From DAOPYU01 sp942493245 (GTDB lineage: Bacteria; Sumerlaeota; Sumerlaeia; UBA8349), in the NCBI GenBank assembly GCA_942493245.1, contig OW818685.1, forward strand, positions 5,394,001 through 5,458,000: 64,000 nucleotides of DNA. The letters are read 5' to 3'. The notes beneath the pieces are model-generated. The model had not been told where the DNA came from. It was given only the letters and a program-made list of their open reading frames with translations, and ran no database searches. Shown here in pieces: positions 23,613 to 33,300 of the stretch (position 1 is the first letter of the stretch; every line of letters begins with the position of its first letter). The position numbers and the translations under genes were made by a program.

Positions 23613-24743
23613 CTACTTTTTCAGGCTTTTCACCACTTCATCCATCTGCGGGGGGAAGTACACATACACATCCACCTTTGTGTCGTCCGACCAGGTGGGA
23701 TTGGCTTCCTGGGACTCGAAGAAAATGAAGGCTGATCCCGAAATTGATCCTCCTTTGCGTTGAGGTTTCAACGCTTTATGTTTTCTCTCATCAAAATCGG
23801 CAGGGAGTTCACGGCTTTTTGTTACAGTTTTCGCTTTGCCATAGGTCAATCCCTGTTTTTCGAATCGGGTCCCTCTTTTATATTCAAATCCGGCATCCAA
23901 CAGGGCTCGCGCCAGATCGGATGTCAGATCTGGCTTGTAGGGGAAAGGATCCTCCGGCGTAGCCCCAACCACCGTAACAGTCGTCAACGTGTCCGGAGAC
24001 AAATCTTTCAGAGAAGAAACTGGCTGAACCGAAGGGAATTGAATGGTGACATCTCCACGGATTTTATACGTGCCAGGCGAGGCATCATCCGGTTTGTACA
24101 CGCGGGAGGAGTCCGCCACATTGTGCTGGAACAATTCCATAACCTCGTCAATCCGGATGTCGCCCCGCACCCATTCCCCCGGTTTCACCATTTGAAAATG
24201 TTGGGCCATCAGGTCGTAGGAATCAACCGTTCCTTTCTTACGGTTGTGCTTCGATCGCAACACCTCATCCTTAAGTGGGTAATGATATATTTGGACAGAA
24301 ACAAAACCCTCCAGATCTTTCCGAGCATCTTCGATGGAAATGAACATAATACCCAATCTTGTCCTCGAGTCCAGGGTAGCATATAGATTCAGACTTATTC
24401 TCGATGCAGCGCTGGAAGACGGAGGACGGCGAAGGGAATTTCTTTTGAGATTCAGTGCTTCAAGAAGATCCCGTAAGAGTATTTTCTGATGAGCAATACC
24501 GCCTCCCATTCCATCCCGAGACGGCCGTTCTTTGAACCCCATTTCCATCAGTTTCGGGTACTCGGCACGCCAGTCCCGCCGGACCGGGGCGGAGGTGGGG
24601 GTGTCGTTTGACTGCGTGGGTGCGGGTTCGGCGGCCTGGGCCTGGGCCGCCGGGAAGCACCCGAAGATTGCCCCGACAAGAAGTGAAAGTGCAATCCGTT
24701 TCCAGGGACCGAAGCCCCGCATTTCAACCCGCCCATTTTGCAT
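23613..24743 (-). CDS. Secreted protein of unknown family, tandem paralog 2
   Basis: 376 residues. Same layout as its neighbours: signal peptide, TQSNDTPTSAPVRRDW spacer, KLMEMGFKERPS, LLRDLLEALNLKRNSL, WVRGDIRIDEVMELFQHNV and the same C-terminal MDEVVKSLKK. Its C-terminal third differs most (PEDPFPYKPDLTSDLARALL versus NPFPDNLDLKPDLAKALL in the others). Its signal peptide is nearly that of paralog 1, but the region just after it is like paralog 3, a mosaic pattern. The start at 24743 has AAGGGG 9 nt upstream. 110 bp of conserved repeat-containing spacer separates it from each neighbour. Confidence 0.85.
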   Translation of the reverse strand: MQNGRVEMRGFGPWKRIALSLLVGAIFGCFPAAQAQAAEPAPTQSNDTPTSAPVRRDWRAEYPKLMEMGFKERPSRDGMGGGIAHQKILLRDLLEALNLKRNSLRRPPSSSAASRISLNLYATLDSRTRLGIMFISIEDARKDLEGFVSVQIYHYPLKDEVLRSKHNRKKGTVDSYDLMAQHFQMVKPGEWVRGDIRIDEVMELFQHNVADSSRVYKPDDASPGTYKIRGDVTIQFPSVQPVSSLKDLSPDTLTTVTVVGATPEDPFPYKPDLTSDLARALLDAGFEYKRGTRFEKQGLTYGKAKTVTKSRELPADFDERKHKALKPQRKGGSISGSAFIFFESQEANPTWSDDTKVDVYVYFPPQMDEVVKSLKK

Positions 24744-24853
24744 TTCATCTGTCCCCTTTTGCGAAAAGAATGCGTTTTCGAAATCAACCGCAGAATACAC
24801 GGAATACGCAGAAACAGAGCAAGGATGATGCCTTTATTCTGCGTCTTCCGCGG

Positions 24854-25975
24854 CTACTTTTTCAGGCTTTTCACCACTTCGTCCATCTGCGGGGGCAGGT
24901 ACACAGACACATCCACCTTCGTGTCGTCCGACCAGGTGGGGTTGGCTTCCTGGGACTCGAAGAAAATGAGGGCTGACCCAAACGTTGATCTCCCTTTACG
25001 TTGCGGCTTCAATGCCTTATTCTTCTCCCCGCCGGGGACACCAAGGGGTTCCCGACTCTTCGTAATCGCCTTCGCCTCGCCATAGGTCATTCCCCGTTTT
25101 TCGAATCGGGCCCCCTTCTTGTACTCGAATCCGGCACCCAGCAAGGCCTTCGCCAGATCGGGTTTCAAATCCAGGTTGTCAGGAAAGGGATTCGACGGTG
25201 TAGGACCGAATACCGTCACAGTCGTCAATGTGTCCATAGGCAAATCCTTCAGTGAAGAAACAGGCCGAGCCGTTGGCAATTGAAGGATAACACTACCCCG
25301 AAGTTTATACGTGCCCGGAGCGGCGTTATCCGGTTTGTAAACACGGGAGGAGTCGACCACCACATCGTGCTGAAACAATTCCATAACCTCGTCAATCCGG
25401 ATATCGCCCCGAATCCACTCGCCCTGTCTTACCATCCGGAAGCGTTGTGCCATCAATTTAAAAGTATCAATAGTCCCTTTTTGACGGAGATGACTATTTT
25501 GACGCATCACATCCTCGATAGTCTGATTAAACAGATCGGCTTGAACAAAACCATCTTCATCTTTCAGAACATCATCATCCGAAAGGAAGGAAACAGATAG
25601 TCTTGTTCTTTCATCGACGATGGAAGTGTAAAATCGAGATTGGCCGAATGTAGAATTTGGAGGAACAAGGGCTTCCCTTTTGACATTCAGTGCCTTCAGC
25701 AGGTCGCGCAGCAGTATTTTGTTATGGGCAATGATTGTCTTACCATCGAACGAAGGCCATTCCTTGAACCCCATCTCCATCAGTTTCGGGTACTCGGCGC
25801 GCCAGTTGCGTTGGACCGGGGCGGAGGTGGGGGTGTCGCTTGACTGCGTGGGTGCGGGTTCGGCGGCCTGGGCCTGGGCCGCCGGGATGCTCCCGAATAT
25901 CATCCCGACAAGAAGTGAAAGCGCGAACCGTTTCCAGGGACCGAAGCCCCGCATTTCAACCCGCTCGTTTTGCAT
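24854..25975 (-). CDS. Secreted protein of unknown family, tandem paralog 3
   Basis: 373 residues and first in the apparent transcription order. Signal peptide RFALSLLVGMIFGSIPAAQA, then TQSSDTPTSAPVQRNWRAE and the shared mature sequence (KILLRDLLKALNVKREALV, WIRGDIRIDEVMELFQHDV). Compared with paralog 1 the middle (about residues 95-150) varies strongly while both ends are conserved, suggesting a variable surface loop. The ATG at 25975 is preceded by the same AAGGGG; an upstream frame to 26137 has no ribosome binding site. A promoter for the three-gene set would lie in 25976-26200. Confidence 0.85.
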   Translation of the reverse strand: MQNERVEMRGFGPWKRFALSLLVGMIFGSIPAAQAQAAEPAPTQSSDTPTSAPVQRNWRAEYPKLMEMGFKEWPSFDGKTIIAHNKILLRDLLKALNVKREALVPPNSTFGQSRFYTSIVDERTRLSVSFLSDDDVLKDEDGFVQADLFNQTIEDVMRQNSHLRQKGTIDTFKLMAQRFRMVRQGEWIRGDIRIDEVMELFQHDVVVDSSRVYKPDNAAPGTYKLRGSVILQLPTARPVSSLKDLPMDTLTTVTVFGPTPSNPFPDNLDLKPDLAKALLGAGFEYKKGARFEKRGMTYGEAKAITKSREPLGVPGGEKNKALKPQRKGRSTFGSALIFFESQEANPTWSDDTKVDVSVYLPPQMDEVVKSLKK

Positions 25976-26159
25976 TTCATCTGTCCCCTTTTGCGAAAAG
26001 AATTCGTTTCCAAAATCAACACCAGAATACCCGGAAGGCGCAAAAACCGCGAGGGAATAATCCTGTTTCGTTTCTGCGTGGCGAGATCGCAGGATCTCCC
26101 TGTCGCCCGTATGTACGAAGTATGTATAAATCGTCATCCCCCCGGGATGTGTCTCTTCG

Positions 26160-26345
26160 CATTCTGTTTCGCGCCAATCAGGAGATTGGCGTTCCCAGGG
26201 GAAAACGTTTTCCGAGGGGTTTCCCGCGTCCCCGCATCTCCGCGCGATTCACCTGTTTTATCCGCACCGAGTCTGGGGTGGACACGCAGGTCCGCCCCTA
26301 CAGTCCGGTTTGACATGCAGGTCCGCCCCTACCGTGGGGTTTGAC
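26160..26345. repeat. Hairpin-core copy plus 'gtccgcccctac' direct repeats
   Basis: The core gcgccaatc-agga-gattggcg sits at 26171-26191 followed by ttcccagg. Further on, aggtccgcccctac occurs twice (about 26289-26302 and 26320-26333) with gtttgacacg/gtttgacatg between. The rest of the 440-bp gap between paralog 3 and the sialidase shows nothing else. Confidence 0.7.
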
Positions 26346-26415
26346 ACGCCCGTCCCTTCCAATGCGCCCCCCGTTGCACCAGGGTATTATCCGGGATTCC
26401 TGTTCGGGGTTTCGC

Positions 26416-27585
26416 TCAGGGTTGGGTGACCCATGCGGCGTCGAAGGTGAGGAGGCTGATGTTGCGGTAATTGTCGGGTTCGAAGAGGCAGCCGACGCGC
26501 CCGTCGGGCAGGAGGGACAGGCTGCTGTAGGCGAACCCGCCGGGGTAGAGGATCTTTTGCGCCGTCCAGGTCTGGCCGTCGTCGCGGCTCACGTGGAGTG
26601 TGCCGTTCTTGCGCCCCTCGGCGCCGGGCAGCGAACAGAGGACCGCCGGGACCCCCTGGCCGACTTTCGGCAGGCTGAGCAGGCTGCCCATGCAGGCGAC
26701 GGCGGGGAGGGCGGGTTCCTCGCGCAGGACGTTCCAGGTGTGGCCGCCGTCGCGGCTGCGGGTGACCATGCGCACCTTCGGGCCGCCTTCGTTGCGGGCG
26801 TTCAGGAGGACCGTGCCGTCGGAGAGTTCGACGATCTGGGCCTCGTTGCCGTTGCCGGACATTCCGTCCGGGATGGGGACACGCTCGCTCAGGCGCCAGG
26901 TCTGGCCGCTGTCGTCGCTGTAGAGCGCGGCGTTGCGCCACTTGCCGCCGCCCATTGTTTCGTAGAGGGGAAAGAGAAGACGTCCCTTGTGCGGCCCGCG
27001 AGCCAGCTGGATGCCAACGCCGGGGCTGCCGGTGCTGATGACGTCGGCGCGGCGCGCGGCGCGGGTGATGTCGCGCGGGGCGGACCAGGTGGCGCCCGCG
27101 TCGTCGCTCGACAGGAGGAAAACCTGCGTGTTGCGCGGACCGTCGTAACCGATCTCCGCTACTTTCGCATGGGGCGTGGGGGTGGCGTGGTACCCCCTGG
27201 GGTAGCGAACGTACATCAGGAAGACGCGTCCGGTGGCGCGGTCCACGACGGCGCAGGGGTCGTTGAGCGAGTCGCCGCCCCGGTCGTCTATCACCTGCTC
27301 GTCGCGCCAGGTCTGGCCGTTGTCCAGGCTGCGGCGCATGACAATGTCGTTTTCCGCGTGGTCGCCCAGACCGATGCGTCGCTCGGCAAAGGCGAGCAGA
27401 GCGCCCTGCGGTGTGGCGAGGAGCGCGGGGATGCGGTAGGCGTACTGCTCGTGGGGGGTGAAGACCTCGATGAGTTTTCCCGGCCCGACCGGTTCGGTGG
27501 CTTCGGAAAAGGGGGACAGCAGGGGCGCCAGGCACACCAGGAGAAAAACCGGAAGCGTGGGGCGGCAGACGATGGAGAGACGCAT
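26416..27585 (-). CDS. Exported sialidase (GH33-like, BNR/Asp-box)
   Basis: A 389-residue exported exo-sialidase that should release terminal sialic acids from glycoconjugates. Signal peptide RLSIVCRPTLPVFLLVCLAP. The Arg of the RIP motif is in YAYRIPALL. Five Asp boxes of type S-x-D-x-G-x-T-W are present (SLDNGQTW, SSDDAGATW, YSDDSGQTW, SRDGGHTW, SRDDGQTW), matching a six-bladed propeller. EAQIVELSDGTVLLNARN carries the catalytic Glu and second Arg, and DPCAVVDRATG is typical of the family. AGGAGG lies about 10 nt before ATG 27585. No sialate lyase or transporter is in the window, so the released sugar may be used elsewhere or the aim may be to expose underlying glycans. Confidence 0.93.
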   Translation of the reverse strand: MRLSIVCRPTLPVFLLVCLAPLLSPFSEATEPVGPGKLIEVFTPHEQYAYRIPALLATPQGALLAFAERRIGLGDHAENDIVMRRSLDNGQTWRDEQVIDDRGGDSLNDPCAVVDRATGRVFLMYVRYPRGYHATPTPHAKVAEIGYDGPRNTQVFLLSSDDAGATWSAPRDITRAARRADVISTGSPGVGIQLARGPHKGRLLFPLYETMGGGKWRNAALYSDDSGQTWRLSERVPIPDGMSGNGNEAQIVELSDGTVLLNARNEGGPKVRMVTRSRDGGHTWNVLREEPALPAVACMGSLLSLPKVGQGVPAVLCSLPGAEGRKNGTLHVSRDDGQTWTAQKILYPGGFAYSSLSLLPDGRVGCLFEPDNYRNISLLTFDAAWVTQP

Positions 27586-27796
27586 GGGGTCGAAACCTCC
27601 TGATGGAACCGATGATCGGGTTGAGGTGAGGGTGAGTCTCAAACCCGCCCTTGGGTGAACATTTCGGCTAGTTCGTAATTGCTATTGAAAACAGGGGGTT
27701 AAGAACGTCATCCCCGCGAACGCGGGGATCCAGAACACGGTAAAAACGAAAGATGAAGACGATCTGGAGAAAAGGGGCTTTGAAACCGGGTTCTCC

Positions 27797-27903
27797 CGAA
27801 TCTGGGTTCCCGCTTTCGCGGGAATGACGGATGGGGGGAAAACCTGCAATACCCCCTGAAAAACAGGGAGATTCCTCTCTCGGCTGGAGAACGAGGAGTT
27901 CCT
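27797..27903. repeat. Dispersed repeat placed just 3' of a gene (copy 2)
   Basis: Same words as 4715-4823: cgaatctgggttcccgcttt, cgcgggaatgacggat, ggggggaaaac and a tail ending aacgaggagttcctg. It stops about 20 bp from the stop of the minus-strand alkaline phosphatase. A related hairpin, catccccgcgaacgcgggga, lies at about 27709-27728. Confidence 0.75.
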
Positions 27904-27923
27904 GATGTCCTCCCCTGCCGATG

Positions 27924-29156
27924 TCATTTTTTCTTTCTTCCGATGCGGGGATCGGGGATGTTGTTCGCCGCGGGCGGCGCCACGGTCCCTGCGGGTTGGG
28001 AGTTGGCGGTCACGATGCCGAAGAAATCCGTGTTGTTCATCGTGCCCGCGATCTGTTCCGCGCCTTCGCCCCAGGCGTACGCGTTCACTTTCGTTTTGGT
28101 GTGACCGGAGGTGGACCAGGCGACGGAGGGGAACTTTCCGGCGCCGTTGTCCTTTGTGATCTTGAGTCCGCCGGTCTCATGGTCGGCGGTGACGAGAATC
28201 AGCGTGTCGGAACGCCCGGCGGCCCATTTCTGGGCGGCCTTGACGGCTTTGGAGAATTCGATCGCCTCGAAAACGGCGCGCTCGAGCTGGTGGCCGTGGC
28301 AGGCCTTGTCAATCTTGGCGCCTTCGACCATGAGGAAGAATCCGTCCGGGTCGTCGTCGAGCAGGTCCAGGGCCTTGGCCGTCATTTCCGAAAGATGCGG
28401 CAGTGTTTCGTATTCTTTCTCGCTCTTGTATTCATAGGGCATGCCGTCGCCCGAGTCACCGAAGATGCCCGAGACGAAAAAGTCGGCGGTCTGGGGTTCG
28501 AAGGCTTTCAACTCGGTCCGGTTGCGCACGACGGTATAACCCGCCTTGGCCGGGTCCACAAACTCGGCAAAGTTCCCGCCGCCGCCCAGCAGGACGTTCG
28601 GGCGCGACTGCTGCAGGAAGTCCCGGGCGATTTCGATCGAATGGGACCGTTTGGCGGCGTGCGCGCCAAAGGCGGCCGGGGTCGCGTCGGTCATGTACGA
28701 CGAGGTGACGACGCCGGTGCTCTTGCCCCAGAACTTGGACCATTCGGTCAGGTTCAGGATGTCCTGACGCTTACCCGGAATCCGCATGCCGACCACTTCG
28801 TTGTTGACCTTCACGCCGGTGGCCAGAGCGGTGCCCGCGGCGGCCGAGTCGGTCACGGAATTGTTGGCCGAGTAGGTGCGCACGCGGCCCTGATTGGGAA
28901 AGCCCTCGAACGACAGCGCGCCGCCGGCGTAGAGCCGGGCCGCCTTGACCTGCTCGGGGCCCATGCCGTCGCCGATGAAGTAAATCACATTGCGCGGCGG
29001 CGTGGTGGCCGGGTCGTCCGCCAGGGTCCGTGTGCCCGCCAGCGTCAGCAGACACGCCGCGAGGAGGAGTGAAAAGACGGTGGGCCGAAGCGTCATCCGG
29101 GAGGAAAGAATGTGCCGCGACGGGCGGGGCGAAGTTGGCTGATGAAGCAGACGCAT
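27924..29156 (-). CDS. Exported alkaline phosphatase (PhoA superfamily)
   Basis: A 410-residue metal-dependent phosphomonoesterase of the periplasm or surface, releasing phosphate from organic esters. Hydrophobic signal VFSLLLAACLLTLAGTRTLA. All hallmarks are present: YFIGDGMGPEQV (metal Asp), VTDSAAAGTALATG with the phosphorylated Ser104, VEGAKIDKACHGHQLE, LVTADHETGGL and the late His in STSGHTKTKV. ATG 29156 has AGGA 9 nt upstream but gives a long basic N-region; ATG 29096 gives a standard signal peptide but no ribosome binding site, so the start is open. A phosphate-starvation promoter was looked for and not seen. The repeat at 27797-27903 probably supplies the mRNA 3' end. Confidence 0.94.
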   Translation of the reverse strand: MRLLHQPTSPRPSRHILSSRMTLRPTVFSLLLAACLLTLAGTRTLADDPATTPPRNVIYFIGDGMGPEQVKAARLYAGGALSFEGFPNQGRVRTYSANNSVTDSAAAGTALATGVKVNNEVVGMRIPGKRQDILNLTEWSKFWGKSTGVVTSSYMTDATPAAFGAHAAKRSHSIEIARDFLQQSRPNVLLGGGGNFAEFVDPAKAGYTVVRNRTELKAFEPQTADFFVSGIFGDSGDGMPYEYKSEKEYETLPHLSEMTAKALDLLDDDPDGFFLMVEGAKIDKACHGHQLERAVFEAIEFSKAVKAAQKWAAGRSDTLILVTADHETGGLKITKDNGAGKFPSVAWSTSGHTKTKVNAYAWGEGAEQIAGTMNNTDFFGIVTANSQPAGTVAPPAANNIPDPRIGRKKK

Positions 29157-29436
29157 AGAGAAAGATCCTGTCTCGGGTAAAGGAATGTTTGCCCGAAGGA
29201 ATCGGGCGTGGTCCGCCAGCAGACGGGGCTGTGCGGACGGGCCGCAGGCGCGGAGGCCGGCGGCGTCAGGGAACACGAGAAAAGATCCTCTGAGTGTGCC
29301 CCTGTCTGAATATCTCCCAGAATTCTTTCAGAAACCCACGGGAAAAGCAAGCGCGTCGAGAGAGGGGGTGTATTTACCTTCTTGATTTCAGCCTCACGTT
29401 TGAAGGATTGGAAGAGATCAAATTATCGAGGTTTTC

Positions 29437-29740
29437 AGCCCCCGGAGGGGGCGACGGTGAGTAGCCGTGGGTGACCGAAGGGAACCCACGGCATACGCGG
29501 TAAAATAGGATCAAGCCCCGGAGGGGCGGCAGAAACGTGAAGGATCAGGGTGTATTTAACCGGAACGCGAGGGGCTTGAGACCGCCGAGCCGCAAACCCC
29601 CTGCGAGGGGCGCCGAAACCGCAATCGCGCCAATCGGGAGATTGGCGATCCCAGGAGGGCGCTTTTTTTCACAAACCGCGAAGGCTGCAATTTTCGCGGT
29701 TCAATTCGGTTGCGGTTTCGCTGCGTCTGGTCCATCGGCG
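29437..29740. repeat. Repeat cluster upstream of the BlaI-M56 operon
   Basis: 29437-29537 is a 'cccccggagggggcg ... aagccccggaggggcggcag' element with a ccgtgggt...acccacgg hairpin (29465-29491). 29558-29740 is a partial module-B repeat: gaaaccgcaatcgcgccaat, hairpin core at 29626-29647, aggagggcgcttttttt, then ttcggttgcggtttcgctgc. The rest of the 756-bp gap (29157-29436) shows nothing. Confidence 0.75.
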
Positions 29741-29768
29741 GTTGCCTTGAAAGTCGGGCAATCCAATT

Positions 29769-29830
29769 CTGCTAAAATCCCAGCATTTTTTTCTTGACTC
29801 CTGCCGGATGCATGCTACGCTTTTAGCATG
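29769..29830 (+). promoter_or_regulatory. Promoter and candidate BlaI operator
   Basis: TTGACT (29794-29799) and TACGCT (29816-29821) with 16 bp between are a plausible -35/-10 pair. The -10 lies inside an inverted repeat, CATGCTA (29811-29817) and TAGCATG (29824-29830). A second, weaker inverted repeat, tgct-aaaatccc-agca (29769-29784), precedes the -35. Palindromes around a promoter just ahead of a BlaI-type repressor are the expected autoregulatory operator; the assignment is inference. Confidence 0.6.
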
Positions 29831-29912
29831 AGGGGGCAATTCCCCTCGCCGCGCGCGTGACCGGCCGGAACGCGCGCCTTGCAGCCCAGAAAAATCAGGA
29901 GGCGTTTCAATC

Positions 29913-30302
29913 ATGCCGAAATTCAACTTCCGCTCTCTCAGCCGACGCGAACGGGAAATCATGGACATTCTCTACGCGAAAGGGGAAGCGAGCGTCAGCG
30001 AGACGCTCGACGCGATGGAAAGCCCGCCCGGCTACTCGGCCGTGCGCGCCATGCTGCGCCTGCTGGAGGAAAAAGGGGCCATCCGACACAGACAGGTCGG
30101 GAAGAAATACGTTTTCATCCCGGTCGTGAAGAAGGAGACGGCCCGCCACTCCGCCCTGCGCAATCTGCTGGCCACGTTCTTCGACAACTCGGTCGAGCAG
30201 ACCATCACTTCGCTCCTCGAGGTGGAACAGGGACAGCTGACCGACGAGGATCTCGACCGCCTCGCGAACCTGATCGACAGCAAGCGCCGGAAAGGGGCCT
30301 GA
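29913..30302 (+). CDS. BlaI/MecI/CopY-family transcriptional repressor
   Basis: A 129-residue cytoplasmic DNA-binding protein. The winged helix-turn-helix spans about residues 8-75 (SRREREIMDILYAKGEASVS, YSAVRAMLRLLEEKGAI, YVFIPVVKKETAR), and the C-terminal helices (LLATFFDNSVEQTITSLLE) form the dimerisation part that BlaR1-type peptidases trigger for cleavage. AGGAGG lies 9 nt before the ATG. Its stop codon is 2 bp before the ATG of the M56 gene, so the pair is translationally coupled. It should repress its own operon and perhaps distant targets through the palindrome at 29811-29830. No beta-lactamase is nearby, so the regulon is probably not beta-lactam resistance. Confidence 0.94.
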   Translation: MPKFNFRSLSRREREIMDILYAKGEASVSETLDAMESPPGYSAVRAMLRLLEEKGAIRHRQVGKKYVFIPVVKKETARHSALRNLLATFFDNSVEQTITSLLEVEQGQLTDEDLDRLANLIDSKRRKGA

Positions 30303-30304
30303 CC

Positions 30305-33300
30305 ATGCTCACCGAAGCGATCGGCTGGCCGCTCGCGCCCGGATCGGGCGTGGCGATTCTGTTCGACTGCGCGCTGAAGGGCGCGTTTCTGCTCCTGACG
30401 GTGTGGGTTCTTCTGCGACTGGTCCTGCGCCGGGCGCCCGCTGCGGCGCGCTACGCTTTGTGCGTGGCGGCGACCGGGGGGCTGCTTGCGCTCCCGGCGG
30501 TGTCGGCGCTGGCGCCGCGCTGGAGCCTGCCATTGCCCGAGCGGTGGGCGCGGCTGGCGACGGAAGCCCCGGCCATTGCGCCGGAGGAAGTGTCCGCGTC
30601 CAGACTGTCCCCACAATCCGCTCCCCTCTCCCTGGAGCCTGTGGAGTGGTTGCCGCCGTTCGATGACGAGTGGAAAAACAACCCTTTCCTGACACGCGGG
30701 AGCGGGGAAAAAATGGAACCGAGAAACGACACAGTTCCCCCGGCGTCCGATGGGATCAAGGGGGCCGACAGGCCCGATGCGTCCGCTGTTTCGGACGAAA
30801 CGGTCGCTGCGGCAGCGCGGGTGAAGAACCCGCCGCTTGCGCCCTCGCGGGCCGATCAGTTCACGTTCCGGTGGCCGTCCGCGCCGGTGATGCTGACCGG
30901 GGCGTGGGCCGGAGGGGCGGCGGTGGCGTTTCTGCCGTGGGTTGTCGGGTTGTGCGCCCTGCGGCGGTTGCTACGCCGGTCGCGCCGGATCGAGCGCGGC
31001 GGGGCGGTCGAGCAGCTGGAAGCGCTCTGCCGATCGCTCGCGCTTCCGGCGCCCCCGCTCTACGAAACCGACCGCTCGCTGGTTCCGATGGCGGGGAGTT
31101 TCTTCGGTTCGTTCATCCTGTTGCCTCCGGACGCCGCCGCGTGGTCCGAGGCGAAGCTGCGCAATGTGTTGACCCACGAGATGGGGCATGTCGCGCGCCG
31201 CGACGACCTGGCGTACCTGGCCGCGCGTCTGGCGGCGGCGCTGCACTGGTTCAACCCGTTCGTCTGGGCGCTGCTGCGCGTCCTGCGGTACGAACGCGAG
31301 CGCGCCTGCGACGACCTGGTTCTGCGGCAGGGCGCCGCGTCGTGCGACTATGCCAGCCATCTGGTGGAAATTCTGAAAAACGCCTCATCCGTCCATCCGG
31401 CCATGTTGGCCGCCACGCCCATGGCGTGTCCGCGACGGCTCGAAAAACGCATCGTCGCGATACTGGACGACCATCTGAACAGGAAAGGTCTGACCATGCG
31501 AAACCGCATCACAACGCTGGCCGTGGTGACCGCCCTGACCCTGTCCCTCGGGGGAGCGACCGTCACCCGAAGTGTGGAAACGAAAGAAGCACAGAAAGAA
31601 AACGCTCTTCAACCTTCCACGGGAACCCAGACAGAAACCGTTGTAACTCGCAGTGTGGAAACGAAAGAAACACCGAAAAGGATTCCTCTTCAACCTCCCA
31701 CGAAAGCCCTGACCAGGACCACTATAACTCTCAAGGACGTTCTTGTTTCTGCCAGGCCTGACACATCCGGTCCCTGGGTGAGTTCGGGTCTTCGGTTTCT
31801 CTGTCGAGGGGAATCAAACGAAGTGAACATTCTTATATTTGAATCCGAAGGGGCGGCCAGTCACAGCGAAGGCGTCGCACCTTACTCTCCCAATGGGGAC
31901 TCGAACACGGGTCTCGCGAAAACGAGAGAGAACGGCTCTGTCAAGTTTTTATGCAGCGAAGCAAATGTGGGAGCCCTGGTTGGAAAAATCGGCAAAGAAG
32001 GTACGCCTTTTCTAATCGGAGAGCGGCGGGCCGTTCGAATTCTGGAAAGTGGCGTTTTATACCTGGGATTCAATGACGCCTATGGATCACCAGACGACAA
32101 TACCGGTAGTTTCAAGGTTTATGTCGGGTCCTACGTTCGCGGGGAACCGACCCCGCTTCAGAAATGTCTGAAGAACCGCCTCCTGATCCGCGAGGCGAAG
32201 GCGGAATGGGCGAAAGCCAACGGCAAACAATCCTCCGATGTCCCCAAATGGGACGACCTGGTCGGGCCGGACAAGGCGTTGAAGGAAAAACCGGTGTGTC
32301 CCGAGGGGGGCGAGTACTCCCTGGCCGGGACCGAACCGGAGGTGACCTGTTCGAAGCACGCCGAGACCCGGTGGGTGGCCGCCACGTCCGTTCAGCAAAC
32401 CACTCTCGATACGGCCACCTCCGCTGTGGGCAAACAGGCCACCGCGTCTGCCGCCCCCCAGGAGTACACCCTGCCCGAGGGACACGTTTCGGCGTTCGGG
32501 AAAGATTATCAGTACGCCTTCCTGAGCGGCGACGGCGCGGGATACAAGCCGCCGGATTACGAGGGCTTCTTCCCGGACGACGAGGAAGCGGGAAAGAAAC
32601 TCGACGACCTGCTCCAGGACGACGCGTTCAACCGGACGAAATGGATGGACGACGACGAAGTCTGCCGGATGGTCCGCCAGGGTCTGAAGCGTTCCGAAAA
32701 GAAGAACGACATAATGTCTTGGCTTGGTGGAACTGGACACCTGGGCAAATCGCCCCAGAACCCCGACGCCATCGAGATCGCCTACCACCTGTATGGCGAT
32801 CCCTGGTTGCGCGACAATGCCCTCAGTTTCGGTTTGTCTAAGATTGAGCCGGTCAAGCCCGCAGCCGTTCTGAAAGCGTTTGTGGAAATTGCGATAAAAG
32901 ACGGTCGTTTCGGTGGGGCCGTTCACTCCATGCAATCGGGAGCGAAAGGCCAGGAAAAGCAGATTTTGCAGTACATCGAGCCTTACCTGAAGTCGGATAC
33001 GGAATATTGCGTCCAGATGGCAAAACAGTTTCAACGGATTTTTTCAGAAGCCGAAGGGGTCGAAAAACCTCAACTTTCCCCGGAAGATGAGGAAGCCCAA
33101 AAGAAATACATGGAAAAATGGAAGAAGGAGGCGGAAGAACGCAAGCAAGCCTTCTTCACGATGAGCGACGATGAGCGCCGTCAGAAAATCCGGGGGATGA
33201 ATTTCCTGTTCGGTCCGGGGGGAGAGAATGTGGAGGAGGATAACAAGATCCTCGACATTCTGGCGAAGTACACGAAAGACAGCGATCAGCAGGTGCGTTG

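Noticed and set aside
26281..26345. Direct repeats 'gtccgcccctac' considered as a CRISPR-like array
   Set aside because: Only two units with near-identical surroundings, no spacer diversity and no cas genes in the window.
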